Translations under genes and position numbers: made by a program
Notes under the pieces: model-generated
Seen by the model: the letters and a program-made list of their open reading frames with translations, nothing else
Told to the model about the DNA's origin: nothing
Database searches by the model: none
Shown here: piece after piece, positions 46,064-53,690 of the stretch
Position numbering within the stretch: the first letter of the stretch is position 1
Layout: every line of letters begins with the position of its first letter
Assembly: GCF_024661895.1 (NCBI RefSeq)
Contig: NZ_CP102453.1
Location: forward strand, 2,790,001 to 2,854,000
Source of the DNA: Fundicoccus culcitae
GTDB taxonomy: Bacteria > Bacillota > Bacilli > Lactobacillales > Aerococcaceae
Length of the DNA: 64,000 nucleotides
Direction: 5' to 3'

Positions 46064-46885
46064 ATGATGCGTAAAAAGAAACAAAGAATCATTCCCTCAA
46101 TCATTGGTTTGATAGCGGCTATTACGTCTCTCTTTCCTTTGTTATGGATGATTATGTCTGGTTTTAAGCCATCTAATGAGGTAATGTCATACCCCTTTAG
46201 ATTTTTCCCCACAGAGTGGACGATTGAAAACTTTGTGGAATTATTTGAAGACCCTGGCTTCTTTCAATCAATGGGTGTAACGTTTGTTGGTGCCATTATT
46301 TTTGCCTTTTTAACTATTTTAGTTAATTCGATGGCAGCTTATGCCTTTGCGCGGTTGAAGTTTCCATTCAAGAAAGCACTATTTTTCTATTGTATTTTAA
46401 CCATGTTCATCCCACAAATGGCGATTTTAATTCCATCCTATATCGTTGTGGCACAATTAAATATGTTAAATACCTTGTTTGTATTAATTTTGCCTGGGTT
46501 AGCTTCGGCAATGAATATGTTCTTGTTAAGACAGTTTTATACGGATATACCAACTGAATTAGATGAAGCTGCCGTGGTTGATGGAGCTTCGAAAATTCAA
46601 ATATACACACAAATATTTATTCCTTTATCTAAACCAATTTTTGTTTTAGTTGGAACGTCTTCTTTCTTAGGTTATTGGAATGCTTTGATTTGGCCGATAA
46701 TGACGATATCCAATCCACGGCTATTCCAAATCATGCAGTACCTGTCTTTCTTCCGTTCAGCTCAAGGCTCACAATGGGGCTTAATTATGGCAGGAACTAC
46801 CTTAGCAGCCATGCCGGCTATCATATTGTTTATGTTTTTCCAAAAATATTTAATTCAAGGGATCAAATTGTCTGGCATTAAATAA
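46064..46885 (+). CDS. MalG/UgpE-type ABC transporter permease
   Basis: A 273-residue permease, partner of the preceding one, with six hydrophobic segments and the EAA loop LDEAAVVDGASKIQIYTQIFIP. AGGAGGA lies before tandem ATG codons at 46064 and 46067. It completes the membrane pore of a CUT1 importer and is followed 32 bases later by the GH172 gene. Confidence 0.9.
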   Translation: MMRKKKQRIIPSIIGLIAAITSLFPLLWMIMSGFKPSNEVMSYPFRFFPTEWTIENFVELFEDPGFFQSMGVTFVGAIIFAFLTILVNSMAAYAFARLKFPFKKALFFYCILTMFIPQMAILIPSYIVVAQLNMLNTLFVLILPGLASAMNMFLLRQFYTDIPTELDEAAVVDGASKIQIYTQIFIPLSKPIFVLVGTSSFLGYWNALIWPIMTISNPRLFQIMQYLSFFRSAQGSQWGLIMAGTTLAAMPAIILFMFFQKYLIQGIKLSGIK

Positions 46886-46917
46886 ATCATTTAAACGAAA
46901 TAAAGTGAGGGTATAGA

Positions 46918-48018
46918 ATGGAAAATTTAGGCAGTTCATTACGTGATTTATATAGAGTTCGCAACGCTAAACGTAAGCGGTACTCAAGTTATGATACGAC
47001 AGGTGGCAATCGCGATTATTTAAAAGTTTATCCAGGAGATGTGATTGACTTAGCTGAGATAACTGGGTCTGGCTGTATTACACATATTTGGATGACAATG
47101 GCGCCTTTAGAGGATGTTGTTGAAGAGTATTTACATCGTAAAGTCGTTTTACGGATGTATTGGGATGGGGAAGAGAATCCAAGTGTGCAAGCTCCCATTG
47201 GTGATTTTTTTGGAATGGGTCATGGGATTACTAAGAATTTTGTGTCTGCCCCACTTCAAATGAGTCCAGAAAATGGGCAAGCCTTAAATGCATTTTTCCC
47301 AATGCCATTTAATAAAAATGCCCGGATTGAAATTGAAAGTAACGCAAATACGGGATTGAAATTTTATTTTTATATTGATTATGAAGCGTATAATCATGAA
47401 ATTGATAGTCCGTTAAGGTTTCATGCCCAATGGCAGCGTCAATTAACCCAAGGGATTGATCCTGGAACGGTTAGTAGTGCTTATTATTCCTTTGGTGGAA
47501 AAAATACCACCGGAGAAAACAACTATGTCATCCTTGATGCGGTGGGTAAAGGTCATTATGTTGGTTGTAACATGAACATTCATAATTTAAAGTTCACTCA
47601 TGACTGGAATTGGTATGGCGAAGGTGATGATATGATCTTTATCGATGGTGAAACATGGCCACCCGCTTTACATGGTACAGGTATGGAAGATTATTTTAAT
47701 ACCGCCTGGTGCCCACAAGAAGAACAACATGCCCCTTACCACGGGATTATACTTGGAGGCGACCCGAATTGGCAAGGTAAGATTTCAACATATCGCTATC
47801 ACATCGAAGATCCGATTATGTTTGATGAATCCATAAAAGTAACCATCGAACATGGACACAATAATCATCGCAGTGATGATTATTCCAGCACAGCTTACTG
47901 GTATCAAACAGAACCGCATAAGGATTTACCGCTTATCTTACCCGTGGACGAACGCTTACCACTGCCTGATATCTTAGGCCATGATCCTGAAGAAATGGAT
48001 GACTATTTTGGCTATTAA
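46918..48018 (+). CDS. DUF2961/GH172 family glycosidase
   Basis: A 366-residue protein of family GH172, which contains difructose-anhydride enzymes and exo-alpha-D-arabinofuranosidases. Two conserved acidic motifs are present: E235 in WYGEGDD and E257 in HGTGMEDYF, in the positions expected for the catalytic glutamates. The N-terminal GSSLRDLYRVRNAKRKRYSS and TGSGCITHIWMT match DUF2961. There is no signal peptide, so it should act inside the cell on imported oligosaccharides. Together with the DUF4185 gene the likely activity is removal of alpha-D-arabinofuranosyl units; fructofuranosyl substrates are the alternative. Confidence 0.85.
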   Translation: MENLGSSLRDLYRVRNAKRKRYSSYDTTGGNRDYLKVYPGDVIDLAEITGSGCITHIWMTMAPLEDVVEEYLHRKVVLRMYWDGEENPSVQAPIGDFFGMGHGITKNFVSAPLQMSPENGQALNAFFPMPFNKNARIEIESNANTGLKFYFYIDYEAYNHEIDSPLRFHAQWQRQLTQGIDPGTVSSAYYSFGGKNTTGENNYVILDAVGKGHYVGCNMNIHNLKFTHDWNWYGEGDDMIFIDGETWPPALHGTGMEDYFNTAWCPQEEQHAPYHGIILGGDPNWQGKISTYRYHIEDPIMFDESIKVTIEHGHNNHRSDDYSSTAYWYQTEPHKDLPLILPVDERLPLPDILGHDPEEMDDYFGY

Positions 48019-48041
48019 GCCTGATAGGAGCGAGAGAATAA

Positions 48042-49985
48042 ATGAAAAAAATACCTCAATGGCTTGACCAGTGGATACAGATTGATTTTTCACAAGTAAA
48101 TATCCATTGGCAAGCCCATGACGTAAAAACATTAGGCTCAGTCTCACAAATAACTTCTCTAGAAGCCCAGTGGCAAGGTGAAACGCAAATTTTAGAGCGA
48201 ATTCAAGCAACCATGCCACTGGCTAACCCGAGGATAGACTGTATATGGAAACCTCATCTAGCCCCTTTCGAATCGATGGTCATTGGTGATTTGTTTTTCC
48301 AATCACCAGCCATCGTTTTAACACAAGACGCAAAAGTTTTTGCACTAATACCTGATATCGATTTTATTGAAAGTAAGCGGCAAGTGCCACATTATATGGA
48401 TTATGTTAAACCCAACAATCATCTGATTTACGGTTTAGGCCATTATGAAAAAACACAGCATGTATATCATACCTTGAAAGCAGAACCTTTTGAGGTTAAA
48501 GACGGGCAAAGCTTGTTCAAGTTCTATTTGGTTGAATGGAACAATTTTGAAAGTGTTCGTCCTCTAGAAGTCGTGAGTGAGTTTATGTGGGATTACTTTG
48601 GAAAAGAGCGGATGAAATCAGAAGACAGTGAGGTTCAGCTCCAAGGACTTGAAACATATGTTCAGCATACTTACAACTGGGCCTTTAATCACTGGAAAGA
48701 GGTGGTTTGGCAAGAATTTGAAATCGAAAAGCAAGCGGTTGGCGCAGCGGTATTTATTGTAAGGACTAAACAAAAACCTGGGTTAGGTTATGAAAATGAT
48801 TGGCGTGAAGCTAAAAGTATTTGGAATCAAGCCTGGTTTTCGAGTTTACGTTCGGCTTATGGCTATCGTTTGTGGGGTGAAGCCTGGGATGATAAGGAAC
48901 TGATACAAAAAGCAGAGCTCGCTAAACGATTTGCTTTGAGCGCTCCACAAAAAAATGGGTTATTTCCTTCAGTATTTGTCGCTGACGCAGAGGGCGATTG
49001 GTCTCAAGGTGTTTGGCAACATTCGAATCGTCGCCCAGCTAAGCATGAAAATTATGGGCATTTACTTGATATGTCTTGGACAGCTTTGTGGATGTTGAAG
49101 TGGTACCAAGATATTGAAGCAGATGAGGCTTTGCTAACTTATGTGACATCTTATGTGAAACGATTGCTGGCTTTACAACAGAATGAAGGAAACTTTCCCG
49201 CTTGGGTCGAAATGGATACAGGTGAACTTTCTCCCTATTTGTTGGATAGTCCAGAAACGTCTATGCATGCCTGGTTATTGGCTGAATTATATGGAATCAC
49301 ACAAGACCTGCGCTATTTAGAAGCCAGTCGCAAGGCAATCGATTTTGTTATTCAATCGGTGATACCTAATGGACGTTGGGAAGATTTTGAAACCTATTGG
49401 TCCTGTTCGCGTGAATGGGAGGGTAAGCAGTATGGTCAAAAAGATGCACGGAGTGGCCTGTATAATCAATGTAATTTTTCAATTTACTGGACAGCCGAAG
49501 CCTTGCTTTCTATTTATCATAAGACCAATGATGCACGTTACCAGAAAATCGGTCAAAGTGTATTAGGTGAGCTATCCTTTTATCAAGCGGTTTGGGATCC
49601 ACCTTATGTGAATGTGCCAGTTCTAGGCGGGTTTGGCGTGATGAATACGGATGATGAGTGGAATGATGCGCGGCAAAGTTTGTTTGCCTTAACGTATTTA
49701 CGCTACTATCAAGTGACAAGTAAAGAAGAGTATTATTACCGCGCTTTATGGGCGATGAAAGCTTCCTTTAACATGATGTATTGCCCTGAAAATCCAGAAG
49801 TTAAAGCTTTGTATGATAAAACCTTTCCTTTTTTAGATGAAAAAGATTATGGCTTTGAAATGGAAAATGCCCATCATGGTGAAAATATTGAACAAGCGGG
49901 TGAATTTACCATCTTTGATTGGGGAAATGGATCAGCGTCTGCTTCGCTTGCCGAATGGCTGTTAAAAAATGGAGGTTCTTCATGA
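48042..49985 (+). CDS. Unassigned 647-residue protein, probable six-hairpin glycosidase
   Basis: I do not recognise the family. The first 240 residues look like a beta-sandwich; from about 280 there are repeated helix pairs with aromatic and acidic residues (ENYGHLLDMSWTALWMLKWY, PETSMHAWLLAELYG, YWTAEALLSIYHKTND) typical of (alpha/alpha)6-barrel glycosidases. There is no signal peptide. It lies between GH172 and DUF4185 genes and overlaps the latter by four bases (ATGA). Known D-arabinan degraders use a (alpha/alpha)6 exo-beta-D-arabinofuranosidase (GH116) in addition, so this protein could fill that role; this is inference. Confidence 0.55.
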   Translation: MKKIPQWLDQWIQIDFSQVNIHWQAHDVKTLGSVSQITSLEAQWQGETQILERIQATMPLANPRIDCIWKPHLAPFESMVIGDLFFQSPAIVLTQDAKVFALIPDIDFIESKRQVPHYMDYVKPNNHLIYGLGHYEKTQHVYHTLKAEPFEVKDGQSLFKFYLVEWNNFESVRPLEVVSEFMWDYFGKERMKSEDSEVQLQGLETYVQHTYNWAFNHWKEVVWQEFEIEKQAVGAAVFIVRTKQKPGLGYENDWREAKSIWNQAWFSSLRSAYGYRLWGEAWDDKELIQKAELAKRFALSAPQKNGLFPSVFVADAEGDWSQGVWQHSNRRPAKHENYGHLLDMSWTALWMLKWYQDIEADEALLTYVTSYVKRLLALQQNEGNFPAWVEMDTGELSPYLLDSPETSMHAWLLAELYGITQDLRYLEASRKAIDFVIQSVIPNGRWEDFETYWSCSREWEGKQYGQKDARSGLYNQCNFSIYWTAEALLSIYHKTNDARYQKIGQSVLGELSFYQAVWDPPYVNVPVLGGFGVMNTDDEWNDARQSLFALTYLRYYQVTSKEEYYYRALWAMKASFNMMYCPENPEVKALYDKTFPFLDEKDYGFEMENAHHGENIEQAGEFTIFDWGNGSASASLAEWLLKNGGSS

Positions 49986-51094
49986 AAAAAATAACAAAAA
50001 CCTTATTACTACTGCTTCTTGCAGTCAGTTTATTCCCCCCAATAAATATCAATGCAGCAAGGACGGATCTAATGCTTAATCAAGTTGAAAAAGTAGCGCA
50101 AGTTACTGGTGAAGATATTGACGAATCAACCCTTATCAATCCAAATGATACAGCAGGTCGTTTTAATGTACATGCGACGGATTTAGGTGTCATGTGGGAT
50201 GCAACCACTGATTCAGACGATCCTAAAATTATGATTGCTTTTGGCGATACTTATGATGGTGGTTGGGGTGGTTTTGGTGGTGGCGGTGCTTTAAGTGGTT
50301 GGCGGAGTAATGTGCTAGGCGTTTCGCGAGATCAAGATTTATCTGATGGCTTATACATTGATAGCATGATAATGGATTCTGAGAAAGAAAACTATGCCAA
50401 AGAAATTATCTATTCCGCAAAAGAAACGCATGGGTATGGGGATTTTACAGCAATCCCAACAGCTGGTGTTACCATTGGCGATAGGCATTTTATTCATTAT
50501 ATGCAAGTGAAACGTTGGGGCGACCCTGGTCAATGGGATACCAATTTTTCGGCTTTAGTCTATTCAGATGATGAAGGAGAAACGTGGCAACCATCAGATG
50601 TTGAATGGGCAGGTGATAGTCACTTTGCTCAAGTTGCTTTTCTAAAAGAAGAGGGTTATGTTTATGTCTTTGGAACACCTTCTGGCCGTTTTGGTTCGCT
50701 ATATTTGGCCCGAGTACCAGAGGCTGAACTATTAAACCAAGACAGTTACCGATATTGGGATGGTAAGGATTGGGTTGTAGATGAGTTAGATGCCATGCCC
50801 GTTGTCGATGCGCCAGTCAGTGAACTATCCGTATTGTATAATGCCTATTATGACCGTTACCTAATGATGTACTTAAATGAGGATAAATACTCAGTCGTTT
50901 TAAGATCAGCAACGGAATTAACCGGTGAATGGTCTGATGAGGTAGTAGTAGTTACAGGGCAAGAATTCCCGCAACTATATGGTAGTTATATGCATCCGTG
51001 GTCAATGGATAGTGAAAGTATCTATTTTGTAATGTCCGAATGGGGACCGTATAATGTCTTTCTCTACCGGGCAGACTTATCTGTTGCTGAATAA
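49982..51094 (+). CDS. Secreted DUF4185 (GH183-type) protein, probable endo-D-arabinanase
   Basis: A 370-residue protein with a signal peptide (to about ININA|ARTD, residue 25) and DUF4185 features: NVHATDLGVMWD (62-73) and MIAFGDTYDGGWGG (84-97), followed by five-bladed-propeller-like strands and SDDEGETWQPSD. DUF4185 proteins characterised so far are endo-D-arabinanases (GH183) acting on mycobacterial arabinogalactan and lipoarabinomannan. D67 and D89 are candidate catalytic acids. As the only exported enzyme of the operon it would make the oligosaccharides taken up by the importer. ATG 49982 overlaps the preceding stop; GGAGG lies upstream. Confidence 0.78.
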   Translation: MKKITKTLLLLLLAVSLFPPININAARTDLMLNQVEKVAQVTGEDIDESTLINPNDTAGRFNVHATDLGVMWDATTDSDDPKIMIAFGDTYDGGWGGFGGGGALSGWRSNVLGVSRDQDLSDGLYIDSMIMDSEKENYAKEIIYSAKETHGYGDFTAIPTAGVTIGDRHFIHYMQVKRWGDPGQWDTNFSALVYSDDEGETWQPSDVEWAGDSHFAQVAFLKEEGYVYVFGTPSGRFGSLYLARVPEAELLNQDSYRYWDGKDWVVDELDAMPVVDAPVSELSVLYNAYYDRYLMMYLNEDKYSVVLRSATELTGEWSDEVVVVTGQEFPQLYGSYMHPWSMDSESIYFVMSEWGPYNVFLYRADLSVAE

Positions 51095-51118
51095 AAATTT
51101 CACAGAAAGGGGCGTATT

Positions 51119-51736
51119 ATGAATCGTTGGGTAACCTTCAATAAATACATGATGCTTGGTCTACAATGGATGCTGTTAAATATCTATTGGTTGATATTTA
51201 CATTTCTTGGTGGGGTTATATTAGGCTTTTTCCCTGCGACAATAGCATTGTTGACAATGTTAGCTAACAAAAGTTATAAGGAGCAATCGGCTAGGGAATT
51301 GTTTAAGTCCTTCTGGCAAGTGTATAAAAAACACTTTTTACGTGGCAATCGTTATGCGGTTATTTATTATGGGATAGCCTATTTGATCTATTGGAGTAGC
51401 TTAACCGTTCTCTCTAACGATTTACAAATACTTTACCCTTGGCTTATTTTGTTATTAATCATGTTTGTAGCACATCTAGCTTACTTTTTTGTTTTTATGG
51501 CAACCGAACACTTAAGCTTCTGGGGTCATTTAAGCCAACCGTTTATGGTAATGTTAGTTACACCTTTAGAAACGATTGGTATCGTAGTGACGACGGTTTT
51601 ATGGTTGATTGTGTTGGATTTCTTTGTCGTATTAATCCCGCTTTTTTCAGCCAATGTGATTGCTTTGTGTTGGCTATTGTTGAGTCAACAAGCTTTACGT
51701 AAGATAAAGAAGAAACAAGAAGTGATGGAAGGATAA
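51119..51736 (+). CDS. YesL-like DUF624 membrane protein (second copy)
   Basis: A 205-residue membrane protein with about five hydrophobic segments and the DUF624 start (WMLLNIYWLIFTFLGGVILG then FFPATIALL). It resembles the protein at 27.7 kb and again closes an operon for an ABC importer. AAAGGGG precedes the ATG, 24 bases after the DUF4185 gene, and a terminator follows, fixing the operon end. The function of the family is unknown; the repeated context suggests a link to sugar uptake or signalling. Confidence 0.78.
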   Translation: MNRWVTFNKYMMLGLQWMLLNIYWLIFTFLGGVILGFFPATIALLTMLANKSYKEQSARELFKSFWQVYKKHFLRGNRYAVIYYGIAYLIYWSSLTVLSNDLQILYPWLILLLIMFVAHLAYFFVFMATEHLSFWGHLSQPFMVMLVTPLETIGIVVTTVLWLIVLDFFVVLIPLFSANVIALCWLLLSQQALRKIKKKQEVMEG

Positions 51737-51739
51737 AGA

Positions 51740-51777
51740 AAAGCAGCCTATCCGAATGGGGTAAGCTGCTTTTTTTG
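51740..51777 (+). terminator. Intrinsic terminator at end of the glycosidase operon
   Basis: AAGCAGC (51741-51747) with GCTGCTT (51765-51771), inner pairs between CTATCC and GGGGTA, then seven Ts. It marks the end of the operon starting at 43771. Confidence 0.88.
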
Positions 51778-51899
51778 CTTATATTAATAAATGTTTGACA
51801 GCGCTTTTAAAATAAGTTGAATCATGGTAAGCTAAAGATAGAAAGCATGGTTTTTCAAGCTGTAATGTTACATCTGCCTGAACCAAAGGAGGGTCTGTC

Positions 51900-52529
51900 A
51901 TGTTATTCAAGGACCGTATGGATGCTGGTAAACAATTGGCAAGGAAAATTCCTACAACTCAGACAAATGATACAATAGTTTTGGCTTTACCTAGAGGGGG
52001 CGTTCCATTAGCCGTTGAGATAGTCAAATATCTACATTGTGACTTTGACGTGATATTAGCTAAGAAAATTGGTCATCCTCGAAACTCAGAATATGCAATT
52101 GGTGCGATTGCTGAAGGTGGACAACCGATATATAATCAACACGAAGTCGCTATGATTGATAAAGCCTGGTTAGCCGAAAAAATCACACAAATTCAAGCAG
52201 AAATGGCTCGGCGTCGACGTTTATACGATACTATTTTAACAGCGAAAGATTTGAAAGATCGTTCTGTAATTATAGTCGATGATGGCATTGCAACCGGCAT
52301 GACCATGTTTGCAGCCATTGAAGCGGCTAGAGTTGCTGGCGTATCGCATCTCGCGGTTGCCGTACCCGTGATTCCTAAAGATACCTATGAACAATTACAA
52401 AGAGCAGCTGATGCTGTCTATTATCTTCAAGTCCCCAATCGATTCTTAGGTGCAGTAGGTGCCTATTACCAATCCTTCCCACAAGTCATGGATTTTGAAG
52501 TGCAAGAATTGATAAAGTCTTTGGGGTAA
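51900..52529 (+). CDS. Phosphoribosyltransferase family protein
   Basis: A 209-residue cytosolic type I phosphoribosyltransferase with the PRPP-binding motif VIIVDDGIATGMTM (about 121-134) and an N-terminal ALPRGGVPLAVEI segment. This subgroup, distinct from hpt or upp, often stands alone and its base substrate is not known. GGAGGG precedes the ATG. Monocistronic between a terminator and the licT promoter. A link to the pentose genes through ribose phosphate is possible but not supported by operon structure. Confidence 0.8.
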   Translation: MLFKDRMDAGKQLARKIPTTQTNDTIVLALPRGGVPLAVEIVKYLHCDFDVILAKKIGHPRNSEYAIGAIAEGGQPIYNQHEVAMIDKAWLAEKITQIQAEMARRRRLYDTILTAKDLKDRSVIIVDDGIATGMTMFAAIEAARVAGVSHLAVAVPVIPKDTYEQLQRAADAVYYLQVPNRFLGAVGAYYQSFPQVMDFEVQELIKSLG

Positions 52530-52584
52530 CTTTTCTATTGATGAGTTAAAGTTATTCAAAAAAAATATTTTTTAAAAAAAGTAC

Positions 52585-52721
52585 TTGCAATTAAAATAGT
52601 TTATGGTATTCTTTTAATCAAGAAGTCGATTTCAAATTGAATACATGCAAATGGATTGTGACTAGTAAAGTAGGCAAGACCAAAAGTTATGGAACTTTTG
52701 TCTTGCCTATTTTTATTTTTT
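52585..52721 (+). promoter_or_regulatory. licT promoter with RAT antiterminator and terminator
   Basis: Promoter TTGCAA (52585-52590) with extended -10 TGG-TATTCT (52604-52612). The leader contains a ribonucleic antiterminator, GGATTGTGAC through GGCAAGACC (52654-52682), closely like LicT/BglG targets, overlapping a terminator: GGCAAGACCAAAAG (52674-52687) pairs with CTTTTGTCTTGCC, then a T-rich run to 52721. Binding of LicT to the RAT should allow read-through. Confidence 0.9.
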
Positions 52722-52745
52722 TAAAATTGAACTAGGAGGGGTAAA

Positions 52746-53576
52746 TTGAAGATAATACGGGTTTTAAACAACAATGCAGTAGTAACCTCCGATGATCAAG
52801 GACAAGATATTATTGCGTTAGGGAGTGGAATAGCTTTTCAAAAAAAGAGTGGCGATCTAGTTGATGAAAAATCTGTGGATAGAATTTTTTATCAAGATTC
52901 CAATGATTTAGTTGGTAAATTGAAACGGATCTTTTCTGAGATACCTATAGAATTTATTGAAATGTCGGAAGAGATTATATCTGATGCGACGGTTGAGTTA
53001 GGTAAAGAGTATAATACACATTTATCTATTTCGTTACCAGATCATATTCAGTTTGTTATTCAACGTTATCATAGTGGAATTGAAATTCACAATCCATTAT
53101 CACATGAAATTAAGCAGATGTATCATGAAGAGTATCGATTTGCTAAGAAAAAATTAGGTGTAATAAACGATCGATTTAATGTTCAATTACCTGAAGATGA
53201 GGCTACTTCTATTGTGTTGCATTTAGTGAATGCTGAATTGACTGGTAACATGAGTGATACGATGCATATGATTGAGCTTGTACAGAATATACTAGAAATA
53301 ATCAAAAATGATATGGGTATTGTATATGATGAAGAATCTTTAGATTATTATCGCTTAATGACACATTTAAAATTTTTCTACCGTAGACTATACCATGAAG
53401 CACCAAAGCAAAGTAGTAGAGATATTCAACTGTTGCAACTGGTTAAAGAAAGATATAGTAAAGCATTTAGTTGTGCCGAAAAAGTAAAAAGTTATTTATT
53501 AAATGAAGAAAAAACGCAAGTAACGGATGATGATCTGTTGTACTTAACCATTCATATTCAAAAAGTATCAAATTAA
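52746..53576 (+). CDS. licT: BglG/LicT family transcription antiterminator
   Basis: A 276-residue RNA-binding antiterminator: N-terminal CAT domain (IRVLNNNAVVTSDDQGQDII, then GSGIAFQKKSGD) followed by two PRD domains with phosphorylatable histidines (for example in LPDHIQFVIQRYHSG and DDDLLYLTIHIQ). Translation starts at TTG 52746 after GGAGGGG. It acts on the RAT in its own leader and on a second RAT before bglP, and its PRDs sense phosphorylation by the beta-glucoside EII and HPr. Standard autoregulated arrangement. Confidence 0.94.
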   Translation: MKIIRVLNNNAVVTSDDQGQDIIALGSGIAFQKKSGDLVDEKSVDRIFYQDSNDLVGKLKRIFSEIPIEFIEMSEEIISDATVELGKEYNTHLSISLPDHIQFVIQRYHSGIEIHNPLSHEIKQMYHEEYRFAKKKLGVINDRFNVQLPEDEATSIVLHLVNAELTGNMSDTMHMIELVQNILEIIKNDMGIVYDEESLDYYRLMTHLKFFYRRLYHEAPKQSSRDIQLLQLVKERYSKAFSCAEKVKSYLLNEEKTQVTDDDLLYLTIHIQKVSN

Positions 53577-53592
53577 ATAGCATTAGCGTTTA

Positions 53593-53663
53593 GAATTGTG
53601 ACTCATAATGGAGGCAAGACCTAAGCTAACTTTATTCGTAAAGGTTAGTTTAGGTCTTTTTTT
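53593..53663 (+). promoter_or_regulatory. Second RAT and terminator, between licT and bglP
   Basis: The RAT (GAATTGTGAC ... GGCAAGACC, 53593-53621) is followed by a terminator in which GACCTAA (53618-53624) pairs with TTAGGTC (53650-53656), with an inner AGCTAAC... GTTAGT stem and seven Ts. The two stems are mutually exclusive, so bglP and bglA need LicT even when licT is transcribed. Confidence 0.92.
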
Positions 53664-53690
53664 ATTCAAAATATAGAACGGAGAACAGTT

